A stretch of DNA of 23,468 nt from JAUPTX01 sp964550665 (GCA_964550665.1 CAZJZW010000012.1:1-23468), one strand, 5' to 3'; counted from the stretch's first letter, positions 6,510 through 13,353 are shown. The notes: generated by a model from the letters alone, not told the origin. Program-made: numbers and translations.

Positions 6510-7205
6510 ATGAAATGTCAAAAAGGGTTTATCCCGATAATTGCAGTAATAGTAGTAGGAATTATAATAGCAGGAGGTGGGTATGTTGTATACAAAAATA
6601 AACAAGAAAAAAATAAAGAATTTGTAAATACTCAGGATTCTTTGAATAAACCCATATCTTCTACGGCCACTTCTTCTAAATTAGAAAATACCCCTACTAA
6701 AGCCAACACCTCCGTTTCTACTATAAACACTCAATTGAATTGTGATGGTAACTGGGACTGTCTTATTTCTGCGGCAAGTAAGTGTCAGTCTGCAACCGGG
6801 ACAATTTCACATAGCAATAAGCCGTATCCTTTGATGGAAGGTTTTCTTTCTTCAGGTAAAACTAAATATGAAATTAAAAAAAGTAATGAAAACTGTATGC
6901 TTACTTATTCAATCCTCTCACAAACTGTAAGCTTAAATGCGTCGGCTAAAATAGAAATGCAACAAGAGGGAATGACAGATACGGAAATTGATGCGGAACT
7001 TAAGGAGATGAACAAAGGGCTCATATTAGTTAACGGTCAAAGTACTTCATGTGGCGGGACTAACTCCATTATTACTACTTATTTAACTAATCAAAAGAAT
7101 GGCTATTTTAGCGGTGACCTTAGTTTTTCTGCTGATCTAAATTCAGCAGAGACCACAGTAACAACATCTAGTGGCCAGAAACTTAAATGCTCTACCTCTT
7201 CGTAA
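6510..7205 (+). CDS. Secreted or membrane-anchored cysteine-rich protein, 231 aa
   Basis: The N-terminus MKCQKGFIPIIAVIVV plus about 12 more hydrophobic residues forms one TM or signal anchor, with a K-G-F junction resembling type IV pilin-like leaders common in Parcubacteria. A Ser/Thr-rich linker follows (about residues 40-75), then a globular domain with six cysteines (NCDGNWDC, SKCQ, NENC, TSCGG and LKC near the end), suggesting disulfides outside the cell. The C-DGNWDC-LISAASKC element resembles a domain I have seen in other CPR surface proteins, whose function is unknown. A -10-like TATACT lies at 6483-6488. The last 14 nt overlap the converging gene. Function not assignable. Confidence 0.8.
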   Translation: MKCQKGFIPIIAVIVVGIIIAGGGYVVYKNKQEKNKEFVNTQDSLNKPISSTATSSKLENTPTKANTSVSTINTQLNCDGNWDCLISAASKCQSATGTISHSNKPYPLMEGFLSSGKTKYEIKKSNENCMLTYSILSQTVSLNASAKIEMQQEGMTDTEIDAELKEMNKGLILVNGQSTSCGGTNSIITTYLTNQKNGYFSGDLSFSADLNSAETTVTTSSGQKLKCSTSS

Positions 7206-7794
7206 GATCTTTTTGAGCAGGAGGAACAGCCACATCTTTCTCAACCATTTGGAAAGGAACGTTTAAAAATGTTCCAAGCATTATAGCTAAGTTCATGGAT
7301 TTTTCATGATCTTGAGAACGTTTAATTCCCATTACACTAAAACCCCTAGCACTTTTAGAAGTTTCAAGAGGGATTGATAAACCATCTTTTAATAAAAGCA
7401 CTACTTGATTTGATATCACAGGCTTGCTCATACCTAGACCCGCAAGACCTGTTGAAGAGGTTTGGTAGCTTGTTGTTTGTCGCAATTGTACTTGAGCAAC
7501 AGAAGAAATTTCGCAGGTTGATACTTTTTTATTGAGAAGAGTCTTCTCTTCAAGAATAATTTTTCCAGAAATTATATTTATATGTGTTTTTCTCTGTATA
7601 CCTAGAAACAATGCCCAAAATCCTGAAATAACAAATACAAGAGCAAAAACATATTCTTTAATATTTGAATCTTTAGAAAATATAGAATATGTCATATAGC
7701 ATCCTACTAAAATAAATAAGATCCCTATAAATGTCTCTAATATTTTCTTGTCCACTAAAATGATTTCTTGATCTGTTTTCTTTACCAGTTTCAT
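7192..7794 (-). CDS. Two-helix membrane protein with cytoplasmic beta domain, 200 aa
   Basis: Two closely spaced TM segments (about residues 18-38 and 46-66) are joined by a short loop. The rest is a soluble, strand-rich domain (HINIISGKIILEEKTLLNKK, VVLLLKDGLSIPLE) with a Ser/Thr/Gly-rich stretch between (QTTSYQTSSTGLAGLGM). This layout resembles membrane-anchored PH-like proteins, but I cannot name the family. It has its own extended -10 in the 20-nt gap from the upstream His-rich gene, so it may be expressed separately. It converges on and overlaps the preceding secreted-protein gene by 14 nt. Confidence 0.75.
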   Translation of the reverse strand: MKLVKKTDQEIILVDKKILETFIGILFILVGCYMTYSIFSKDSNIKEYVFALVFVISGFWALFLGIQRKTHINIISGKIILEEKTLLNKKVSTCEISSVAQVQLRQTTSYQTSSTGLAGLGMSKPVISNQVVLLLKDGLSIPLETSKSARGFSVMGIKRSQDHEKSMNLAIMLGTFLNVPFQMVEKDVAVPPAQKDLTKR

Positions 7795-7800
7795 TTCGTA

Positions 7801-7809
7801 ATTATATCA
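7801..7809 (-). promoter_or_regulatory. Extended -10 of the 200-aa membrane protein gene
   Basis: Minus-strand TGA-TATAAT, a perfect consensus hexamer at 7806-7801, lies 6 nt from the ATG at 7794. Leaderless transcript predicted. Confidence 0.75.
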
Positions 7810-7814
7810 TTAGG

Positions 7815-8351
7815 TTACTCGTGAACAGAATATTTTACTTTCTTTTCAAATAAATGTGTTGCGACACATCCAAGTATTCCTCCAATCACCAAGCTTTCAA
7901 AAGGGAAGCCGGTATTCTCTTCATGGTTTTCCTCAGATTCATCTATGTGAACTTCTTCTTCGTGGCTTTCATGGCCACCTAAAATGAATAATGAAAGAAC
8001 GCCGATTAGTATCCCAGCGAGCACGGCTTTTAGAGCGCTCTCTCTGTGGTGTTTCCATTCAGCTACTAAAAATACTCCGTCAAAGATTGCGTGTATCCCG
8101 TGAAGCGCTAGTTCGCCTGCGCTATATGTTAATCCAAATTCAAAGTGGTGCGCCCACTCGATACTCATATGCACAGCTAAAAGAAGAAGTGTTAAAAAAC
8201 CTTTTTTAGCGTGAGCAAAGTAGGCAAGCAAAAGACCTGCGGAAAGCCCGATTATGTTCAATAGATTCCACTCTACATGCGACGCATGGAATATTAAAAG
8301 CCCTGCGTAGATAACAAGGAAGATTTTAAAAATTGTCTCTTTGTTTTTCAT
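7815..8351 (-). CDS. Histidine-rich six-helix membrane protein, candidate metal transporter
   Basis: The 178-aa product has about six TM segments (near residues 7-23, 29-47, 51-67, 80-100, 106-124, 148-166) and 16 histidines (9%). Several sit in or beside the helices with acidic residues, as in HASHVEW, VHMSIEWAHHFE, LHGIHAIFDG and EWKHHRE. A loop at about 126-146 (GGHESHEEEVHIDESEENHE) is rich in His and Glu, like the metal-binding loops of zinc and nickel transporters. I do not recognise the family; it lacks the HX4DH motif of NiCoT permeases. Its divergent neighbour is a Fur-family regulator, and the shared palindrome overlaps its -35. Together this suggests import or export of a divalent metal (zinc, nickel or cobalt), which is an inference. 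Confidence 0.8.
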   Translation of the reverse strand: MKNKETIFKIFLVIYAGLLIFHASHVEWNLLNIIGLSAGLLLAYFAHAKKGFLTLLLLAVHMSIEWAHHFEFGLTYSAGELALHGIHAIFDGVFLVAEWKHHRESALKAVLAGILIGVLSLFILGGHESHEEEVHIDESEENHEENTGFPFESLVIGGILGCVATHLFEKKVKYSVHE

Positions 8352-8358
8352 TAAGTCA

Positions 8359-8398
8359 ACTATACATTATTTGCAAGTGACTTGCAATTTGATATACT
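8359..8398. promoter_or_regulatory. Divergent promoters sharing a 17-bp palindromic operator
   Basis: The perfect palindrome 8371-8387 (TTGCAAGT-G-ACTTGCAA, arms of 8 around one central base) lies between the two starts. Each end supplies a TTGCAA -35 hexamer. Rightward: 8371-8376, 16-bp spacer, TATACT 8393-8398, ATG 6 nt later. Leftward: 8387-8382, 17-bp spacer, TATAGT 8364-8359, ATG 7 nt later. A dimer bound at the palindrome would cover both -35 elements. Odd-centred palindromes of this size are typical of Fur-family operators. Confidence 0.8.
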
Positions 8399-8404
8399 GA
8401 AAAT

Positions 8405-8734
8405 ATGAAGACTCCAAGTTACAAAAATAAAATCTTATCTTTGCTTTCTAAAAAGCATCTTTTATCTGTGACTGAAATCCAAAAAGAAGTTGGCGCAGAT
8501 TTCTCTACTGTTTTTCGAAACTTGGAGTCCCTTGTGAAAGAAGAAATTTTAAGAAAAATAGTTATTTCAAAAGATATTGTTATGTATGAAAAATTGGAGG
8601 GTGATAATCATGACCACTTTGTTTGTGATGACTGCGGAAAGGTGCAATCTTTAGAAATTTCTCACAAGAATATAAAAATTAAAGGCTTGGTAAAAGATAT
8701 ACTAGTTCGCGGAACCTGTTTAAGTTGTGCCTAA
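8405..8734 (+). CDS. Small Fur-family metalloregulator
   Basis: The 109-aa protein has an N-terminal winged helix, with the recognition-helix region ADFSTVFRNLESLVKEEIL (31-49) matching the Fur S-x-x-TVYRNL pattern. A compact C-terminal domain carries two CxxC pairs, Cys74/Cys77 (VCDDCGKV) and Cys105/Cys108 (GTCLSC), the structural zinc site of the family. His69 and His71 (NHDHF) are candidate sensory-site ligands. It is shorter than typical Fur/Zur/PerR (130-150 aa), with little between the zinc pairs. The family senses Fe, Zn, Mn, Ni or peroxide; the metal here is not decidable, though a His-rich partner favours zinc or nickel. It is divergent from the His-rich membrane gene and probably autoregulated through the shared palindrome. 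Confidence 0.9.
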   Translation: MKTPSYKNKILSLLSKKHLLSVTEIQKEVGADFSTVFRNLESLVKEEILRKIVISKDIVMYEKLEGDNHDHFVCDDCGKVQSLEISHKNIKIKGLVKDILVRGTCLSCA

Positions 8735-8772
8735 GACGAATTTTGCACAATAGCTTTTATATTTTTTTGTTC

Positions 8773-8778
8773 TATAAT
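8773..8778 (+). promoter_or_regulatory. -10 element of the 98-aa gene
   Basis: Consensus TATAAT lies 6 nt before the ATG at 8785. It supports that start over the upstream in-frame ATG at 8725, which overlaps the fur-like gene. Confidence 0.6.
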
Positions 8779-8784
8779 AAAAAC

Positions 8785-9081
8785 ATGGAAACACTCGTAC
8801 AAGCAAATATTTTTTTCTTCATCACGTCTCTTGCAGTTATTGCGGTATCTTTTGTTGTCGTGCTTTTTGTTCTAAGACTTCGAAAACTTGTTAAGTCCCT
8901 TCATCAAGTAGTAGACAAACTTCGCGACACAACTGACTACGTAGGAGAAGAAGCGAAAGACCTAGTGGAAGATATAAAACAAAGCCCTATTTTTAGATTA
9001 TTTTTTCCAAGAAGAAAAAAGGTTTCGCGCTCAGCTCCTGACCTCGGGACTCTAGATCGTAAACCAAGACGAAAAGTCTAG
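8785..9081 (+). CDS. Small membrane-anchored helical protein, 98 aa
   Basis: One TM segment (about residues 8-30, IFFFITSLAVIAVSFVVVLFVL) is followed by a long amphipathic helix (RKLVKSLHQVVDKLRDTTDYVGEEAKDL in part), a hydrophobic patch (IFRLFF) and a basic tail. This is the architecture of YtxH/DUF948-type small envelope proteins, but I cannot confirm the family. The ATG at 8785 is preferred because TATAAT lies 6 nt upstream. It begins a cluster of four small membrane or basic proteins (8785-9979). Confidence 0.75.
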   Translation: METLVQANIFFFITSLAVIAVSFVVVLFVLRLRKLVKSLHQVVDKLRDTTDYVGEEAKDLVEDIKQSPIFRLFFPRRKKVSRSAPDLGTLDRKPRRKV

Positions 9082-9101
9082 TATCTATTTTCTAAAAGGG
9101 G

Positions 9102-9107
9102 TATAAT
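9102..9107 (+). promoter_or_regulatory. -10 element upstream of the Lys-rich gene
   Basis: Consensus TATAAT with transcription expected to start near 9114, giving a leader of about 44 nt before the ATG at 9158. No clear -35 is seen. Confidence 0.5.
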
Positions 9108-9157
9108 ATATATGTCGGCTATTATTAAAGAATCTTAATTGATATAAAGTTATTTTT

Positions 9158-9535
9158 ATGAAAAAAATTTCAAAAAATAAAGTAGGAAAGGCAGTAGCGG
9201 TTGGTGCAGCAGCAGTAGCAGCTGGAGCCGCAGCTTACGCGCTGGTAGGACCAAATGGAAAAAAGAATCGAGCGAAAGTAAAGAAAGTAGTTTTAAATAT
9301 TAAAAACAAAATTGCTGAAAACAAAGAAGTAAAAAGAATGACAGGAGAAGTTAAAAAAGCAATAGTTGGAGTAAAGAAAGATGTTGCAGGCGTAGCGAGT
9401 AAAGCAAAAAGTACAGCTAAGAAAGCCGTAAAGAAAGCTTCTTCTACTGCTAAGAAAACTGTAGCAAATGCAAAAACTAGTGTTAAGAAAGCTGTTTCAA
9501 AAACAAAATCTGCTGTTAAAAAAGCTACTAAGTAA
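9158..9535 (+). CDS. Lysine/alanine-rich protein with hydrophobic N-terminus, 125 aa
   Basis: Residues about 9-31 (VGKAVAVGAAAVAAGAAAYA and a few more) form an Ala/Gly-rich hydrophobic segment that may insert in the membrane. The rest is very basic, and from about residue 80 it is a run of KKAV/KKAS/KTKS-type repeats like the tails of histone H1 or chlamydial HctB proteins. This suggests a nucleic-acid-binding protein, possibly tethered to the membrane, or a YtxH-like stress protein with a basic tail. Low complexity makes homology claims unsafe. It is followed after 34 nt by another small membrane protein gene. Confidence 0.75.
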   Translation: MKKISKNKVGKAVAVGAAAVAAGAAAYALVGPNGKKNRAKVKKVVLNIKNKIAENKEVKRMTGEVKKAIVGVKKDVAGVASKAKSTAKKAVKKASSTAKKTVANAKTSVKKAVSKTKSAVKKATK

Positions 9536-9569
9536 AAATAAAAAAGCTTAGAAAATTAATTTATATTCT

Positions 9570-9749
9570 ATGAATCCAAATAACGAAACAAGTGGAGTAA
9601 ACACAGTTCTTATTGTAATCCTCCTCCTTATCGTAGTAGGTGCAGGGGTTTGGTATTTTACTAAGAACAAACCCATGGAAAATACAGATGACTCTCTGAA
9701 TATCGATCTTTCACTAGGAGAAGAAAATGGAGAACCACTACCACAATAA
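9570..9749 (+). CDS. Small single-span membrane protein, 59 aa
   Basis: ATG at 9570 opens a 59-codon frame ending TAA. One TM segment (about residues 12-30, TVLILVILLLIVVGAGVWYF-like) has a short polar N-terminus (NPNNETSG), a few basic residues after the helix (TKNK) and an acidic tail (MENTDDSLNIDLSLGEENGE). The basic cluster predicts the tail is cytoplasmic. Family unknown. It lies 34 nt after the Lys-rich gene and is probably cotranscribed with it. Confidence 0.7.
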   Translation: MNPNNETSGVNTVLIVILLLIVVGAGVWYFTKNKPMENTDDSLNIDLSLGEENGEPLPQ

Positions 9750-9826
9750 TTTTTCTATTTCTAAAATATAGAATGTACTAATAGATGAGAGATGTTCGTT
9801 TGATAAATATAATTTAAATAATATTT

Positions 9827-9979
9827 ATGCTTACAACAATTGCTGTCGTATTACTTATATTGTGGCTTCTGGGGGTAGTGGGAGCTTATACAATAGGTTG
9901 GTTCATCCATATACTTTTAGTCGTTGCGATAATCATGTTTTTGATCAGGATTATCAAAGGGAAAAACCCAGTAGAATAA
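9827..9979 (+). CDS. lmo0937-type (DUF5670) small membrane protein, 50 aa
   Basis: The 50-residue product begins MLTTIAVVLLILWLLGVVG, continues with YTIGWFIHILLVV, and ends in a short basic/polar tail (RIIKGKNPVE). Two hydrophobic helices joined by a Gly/Tyr turn and the invariant-looking LWLLGxVGxYTxGxxIHxLLV pattern match the lmo0937 family of tiny membrane proteins of unknown function found in Firmicutes, Bacteroidetes and CPR. TATAAT at 9808-9813 lies 13 nt upstream. A strong terminator follows 5 nt after the stop, closing the small-protein cluster. Confidence 0.85.
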   Translation: MLTTIAVVLLILWLLGVVGAYTIGWFIHILLVVAIIMFLIRIIKGKNPVE

Positions 9980-9984
9980 AAAAA

Positions 9985-10016
9985 CAAAAAGTCGGTCCGA
10001 AAGGGCCGGCTTTTTG
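9985..10016 (+). terminator. Rho-independent terminator after the lmo0937-type gene
   Basis: CAAAAAGTCGGTCC, tetraloop GAAA, GGGCCGGCTTTTTG: a 14-bp stem with two G-U pairs and a T5 tract. The A-run on the left arm could make it bidirectional. Confidence 0.92.
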
Positions 10017-10032
10017 TATTAGATTTTTACTC

Positions 10033-10061
10033 TTCACAAATTTAGTCTATTGTGTTATATT
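10033..10061 (+). promoter_or_regulatory. Promoter of typA
   Basis: TTCACA (10033-10038), 17-bp spacer, TATATT (10056-10061) with an extended TGT. The predicted start near 10068 gives a leader of about 60 nt, long for this window. Confidence 0.6.
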
Positions 10062-10074
10062 TAAAACCTTATTA

Positions 10075-10116
10075 TCTCCATTTGGAGGACACCCCGAAAT
10101 CTCGGGGTAAATTTTT
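10075..10116 (+). promoter_or_regulatory. Structured typA leader with two hairpins
   Basis: Two consecutive hairpins: CTCC-ATTT-GGAG (10076-10087) and ACCCCGA-AATC-TCGGGGT (10091-10108). The second is followed by AAATTTTTT. It could be a weak terminator for upstream readthrough, or an attenuator or thermosensor for typA. The GGAGG at 10084-10088 is 39 nt from the ATG, too far to act as its ribosome binding site. Confidence 0.5.
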
Positions 10117-10127
10117 TAAGTTAAATT

Positions 10128-11915
10128 ATGGAAATCAGAAATATCGCAATCATCGCCCACGTGGACCACGGTAAGACAACGCTTACTGATGCTATTTTGC
10201 GTCAGAACGAGATGGCGGACGAAAACATGTCTATGGACTCAAACGACCTTGAAAAGGAGCGTGGTATCACTATTTATGCGAAAAATACTTCTATTTACTA
10301 TAAAGGAACAAAGATCAATATCGTCGACACACCAGGCCACGCTGATTTCGGTTCTGAAGTAGAACGAGTTTTAAAAGCGGTAGACTCGGTGCTTTTAGTG
10401 GTGGATGCGGCTGAAGGTCCGATGCCACAAACGAAGTTCGTTTTGAAGAAATCCCTTGAACTTGGGCTTAAACCTATTTTAGTTCTCAACAAAATCGATA
10501 AACCAGCAGCTGATGTCAAAATGGCTCACGATGCGGTGTACGAACTTTTCTTCGAGCTCGGCGCTTCTGAGGAGCAACTAGATTTCAAAACCGTCTATGC
10601 TATTGGACGAGCAGGTACTGCGAAAATAAATATGGAAGATGAGATGACAGACCTAACTCCACTTATGGATTTGGTTCTCCAAGAAGTGCCATCAGTTTCT
10701 GGCGAAGAAAAGATTGTAAAACCTCTCAAAGCTCAAGTGTTCAACCTAGCGTACGATAACTTCCTAGGAAGAATGGGTGTTTGCCGAATGTATGAAGGTG
10801 TGATCAAAGATGGTCAAAAAGTTTTCGCAAAAGACACAGAAGGAACTATGCACGCAGGTAAAATCTCAAAACTTTTTTCTTTTGAAGGTGTTGTGAGAAA
10901 ACCTGTTGCTGAAGCAGTGGCGGGAGATATTATGATGATCGCAGGTCTTCCAGATATTTTCATCGGACAAACTATTGTTGATCTTGAAACAACAGAGCCA
11001 ATGCCAGAAATCAAAGTCGACGAACCAACAGTTTCATTTAATATGATGGTGAACGACTCTCCATTCGTTGGACGAGCAGGTAAACTTCTTACTTCACGAC
11101 AAATCCGAGAGAGACTAGAAAAAGAGCTCGAAGTAAACGTGGGACTTCGAGTAGATTTTGGTGAACAAGCAAAATATAAAGTTTATGGACGTGGAGAACT
11201 TCACCTCGCTATTCTTATCGAAAACATGCGACGAGAAGGTTTCGAACTTGCCGTTTCTCAACCAGAAGTAATCATCAAAGATATTGATGGCGTAAAAAGT
11301 GAACCTTTTGAAGAAGCGACGATTGTCGTTCCCGAAGAATTCTCTGGAGCTGTTATCGAAAAGCTCGGAAAGAGAAAAGGTCTTATGCAAAACATGGAAA
11401 ATGATGGAAAGAACGTGAAGATGACGTTTGTCGTTCCGACTCGCGGACTTTTGGGTTACCGAAATGAATTCGTGGTAGACACCCGAGGTGAGGGAATCCT
11501 TACAACTATTTTCGCAGGATTCCATCCTTACGCTGGAACTGTGACGAAGACAGAATTTGGTTCCATGATCTCTATGGAAAATGGTAAGGCTCTTGCTTTC
11601 GCACTAGACAACCTTCAACAACGAGGAGTGCTTTACATCCCAGTTAACACAGAAGTATATGAAGGTATGGTTATCGGCTACACTGTAAAAGGAGAAGATA
11701 TGGTGGTGAATCCTACAAAAGGAAAACAACTTACAAACATGCGAGCGTCAGGAACTGATGAAGCGGTGAAAGTTGTTCCGCCTTTAGAACTTACTCTTGA
11801 ACTTGCTATGAGTATGATTCGGGGAGATGAACTTCTAGAAGTAACTCCAGATGCAGTTAGACTTCGAAAGATGTTTCTAAAAGAAGGGGAACGAAAGAAG
11901 GGAAGTAAAAATTAA
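10128..11915 (+). CDS. typA: Translational GTPase TypA/BipA
   Basis: Ribosome-associated GTPase of the EF-G-like class, linked in other bacteria to 50S subunit assembly, low temperature and stress. The 595-aa product has the G domain at the start: G1 AHVDHGKTTL at 10-19, G2 around ERGITIYAKNT, G3 DTPGHADFG and G4 NKID. Then come domain II, the EF-G-like domains III and V, and the TypA-specific C-terminal domain (LLEVTPDAVRLRKMFL near the end). Length is as expected. The family usually has ERGITILAKN; here a Tyr replaces the Leu. No Shine-Dalgarno sequence precedes the ATG. It has its own promoter, a structured leader and a terminator, so it is a single-gene unit. Confidence 0.96.
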   Translation: MEIRNIAIIAHVDHGKTTLTDAILRQNEMADENMSMDSNDLEKERGITIYAKNTSIYYKGTKINIVDTPGHADFGSEVERVLKAVDSVLLVVDAAEGPMPQTKFVLKKSLELGLKPILVLNKIDKPAADVKMAHDAVYELFFELGASEEQLDFKTVYAIGRAGTAKINMEDEMTDLTPLMDLVLQEVPSVSGEEKIVKPLKAQVFNLAYDNFLGRMGVCRMYEGVIKDGQKVFAKDTEGTMHAGKISKLFSFEGVVRKPVAEAVAGDIMMIAGLPDIFIGQTIVDLETTEPMPEIKVDEPTVSFNMMVNDSPFVGRAGKLLTSRQIRERLEKELEVNVGLRVDFGEQAKYKVYGRGELHLAILIENMRREGFELAVSQPEVIIKDIDGVKSEPFEEATIVVPEEFSGAVIEKLGKRKGLMQNMENDGKNVKMTFVVPTRGLLGYRNEFVVDTRGEGILTTIFAGFHPYAGTVTKTEFGSMISMENGKALAFALDNLQQRGVLYIPVNTEVYEGMVIGYTVKGEDMVVNPTKGKQLTNMRASGTDEAVKVVPPLELTLELAMSMIRGDELLEVTPDAVRLRKMFLKEGERKKGSKN

Positions 11916-11953
11916 AAGAAAAAGCCCGAAGCGAAGCCTCGGGCTTTTTCTTT
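11916..11953. terminator. Terminator of typA
   Basis: AAGAAAAAGCCCGA pairs with TCGGGCTTTTTCTT around a 9-nt loop; it starts directly after the stop. The A-rich left arm and T-rich right arm make it potentially bidirectional. Confidence 0.92.
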
Positions 11954-11970
11954 ACAAAACGATGTTTCAG

Positions 11971-11979
11971 TGATATTGT
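11971..11979 (+). promoter_or_regulatory. Extended -10 upstream of the 191-aa gene
   Basis: TGA-TATTGT (hexamer 11974-11979). The predicted start near 11986 gives a leader of about 27 nt without a Shine-Dalgarno sequence. Confidence 0.45.
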
Positions 11980-12012
11980 ACGGAAAGTAAAAGCACATTA
12001 AACACCCAGCTC

Positions 12013-12588
12013 ATGAACATATTGGAGACTAAAAAGCTTCCTCTTAATCAAAGCAGGACAGGTAAGTACTTGATGGTTGCAGAGGTTGATTTTGACGCTA
12101 AGCCACTACCACTGATCGGTAGTCATGAAAGCTATAACCAAATAGAAAGACATCTCACGGGACGAGGTAAGGTTGTTGTTGAGAAAATCGACGACTCGCT
12201 TTACTTGAACGGTGAGAGAGTTAAAGTATCGGACACTCTTGTACTGAGTGGTGGACCTGGGCCTGTTAGAAGTCCATTTGTTTGTAGGGTGCTTCAGGTG
12301 CAGTCTACAGGAGAAGTTGTAGGCAATGCGAACTTGCTAGACTTTCTTTTAGAACACCCTGGATTTATTCCACACAAGGAGTGGTCTTTCTCTCTTAAAA
12401 GGGAATATGGCTATTGCAATATTTCTTTCTTTGGAACAGTTTACACCACAGGAAGGGGTGATTACTTACTCAGGGTGTTGTGTCCTCCTCAAAAAGGTTT
12501 GTTTAATCCTGACGAGTGGGATGCTACAACTATAGAATTTGGTGGACCTCTATGGTGGGAAGGGGATATTCCTCCAAATAGGTATTAG
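12013..12588 (+). CDS. Hypothetical protein, 191 aa
   Basis: I do not recognise this family. The product is a soluble protein rich in beta-type sequence (KYLMVAEVDFDAKPLPLIGS, RGKVVVEKIDDSLYLNGERVKV), with a Gly/Pro turn (LVLSGGPGPVRSPFVCR) and an aromatic/acidic C-terminus (FGGPLWWEGDIPPNRY). No signal peptide, TM segment or metal motif is visible. Its length and isolation between two strong terminators resemble the orphan at 288-791. The ATG at 12013 is the first in frame; M22 (MVAEVDF) is a possible later start. Confidence 0.75.
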   Translation: MNILETKKLPLNQSRTGKYLMVAEVDFDAKPLPLIGSHESYNQIERHLTGRGKVVVEKIDDSLYLNGERVKVSDTLVLSGGPGPVRSPFVCRVLQVQSTGEVVGNANLLDFLLEHPGFIPHKEWSFSLKREYGYCNISFFGTVYTTGRGDYLLRVLCPPQKGLFNPDEWDATTIEFGGPLWWEGDIPPNRY

Positions 12589-12600
12589 AGACAGATGCAC

Positions 12601-12638
12601 AAAAAGCCCGCGACACCAAAGGTGTTCACGGGCTTTTT
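12601..12638. terminator. Bidirectional terminator between converging genes
   Basis: AAAAAGCCCG...CGGGCTTTTTT with an inner CACC-AAA-GGTG hairpin. T-tracts on both strands serve the 191-aa gene (plus) and the pseudouridine synthase (minus). Confidence 0.92.
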
Positions 12639-12642
12639 TCTT

Positions 12643-13353
12643 TTACAAAACCTTCTTTAAAAAATCTTCTAGTTCTTTTCCTTTAATTTCTCGGTATGTA
12701 TTTGGGTGAAGGCGACCAAGTTCAATATTCATAATACGTACTCTTTGAAGTGATTTTACTTCCTGGTTAAATGATGCGCACATTCTGCGGATCTGTCTGT
12801 TTTTTCCTTCAGTAATGATTATTTCAAAAGTATATTTATCTAGTTTTCTGACTTTGGCTTTCTTTGTCATTTCTTTTCCAAGCCGAACTCCGTCACGAAG
12901 ACGAACCATAAAGTTGTGTTCTATCGGATGGTTCACTTCTACGACATATTCTTTTTCGTGGTTATATTTTCCATCTAAAAGTTTCTTTGTAATTCGTCCG
13001 TCGTTTGTCACAATCAAAAGTCCGCTTGAATCTTTATCAAGACGCCCCAGTGGAAACACCCGAAAAGGGAATTGGATGATGTCTTTGATCTCTTCTTCGC
13101 CCTCTTGTTTGCCGACGGTTGTGACGCCAACGGGCTTGTTGTACGCGTAGTATACGAGCTTCTCCTCCTTTACACCTTTTAGAGTAACGCTGTCGCCTTC
13201 ATGAACTACATCTCCCAGCTTGGCTCTTTTGCCATTTAGCAAAATTTTCCCAATAGAAATAAGCTTGTCAGCGCCTCGACGAGTCGCGATACCTTGGTCA
13301 GCTAAGTATTTGTTTATTCGGACAGAATCACTTTTCTTTTTATTTGGTGTCAT
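12643..13353 (-). CDS. RsuA/RluB-family pseudouridine synthase
   Basis: Isomerises a specific uridine in rRNA. The 236-aa product has an N-terminal S4 RNA-binding domain (about 10-60, VRINKYLADQGIATRRGADK) and a catalytic domain with the family motif GRLDKDSSGLL at 103-113, in which Asp106 is the nucleophile. Conserved KPVGVTTV and the C-terminal ITEGKNRQIRRMC are also present. Whether it modifies 16S (RsuA-like) or 23S rRNA (RluB/E/F-like) cannot be told here. It overlaps the 3' end of the MFS gene by 14 nt, so it is translationally coupled and last in the minus-strand block. The bidirectional terminator lies 4 nt beyond its stop. Confidence 0.93.
   Translation of the reverse strand: MTPNKKKSDSVRINKYLADQGIATRRGADKLISIGKILLNGKRAKLGDVVHEGDSVTLKGVKEEKLVYYAYNKPVGVTTVGKQEGEEEIKDIIQFPFRVFPLGRLDKDSSGLLIVTNDGRITKKLLDGKYNHEKEYVVEVNHPIEHNFMVRLRDGVRLGKEMTKKAKVRKLDKYTFEIIITEGKNRQIRRMCASFNQEVKSLQRVRIMNIELGRLHPNTYREIKGKELEDFLKKVL

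Noticed and set aside
9112..9138. Eight-codon leader frame (MSAIIKES) after a TATAAT
   Set aside because: The ATG is only 4 nt from the -10, probably upstream of the transcription start; no regulatory logic is visible.
9862..10110. 82-codon plus-strand frame
   Set aside because: It overlaps the recognisable lmo0937-type gene and a strong terminator in another frame; a shadow.
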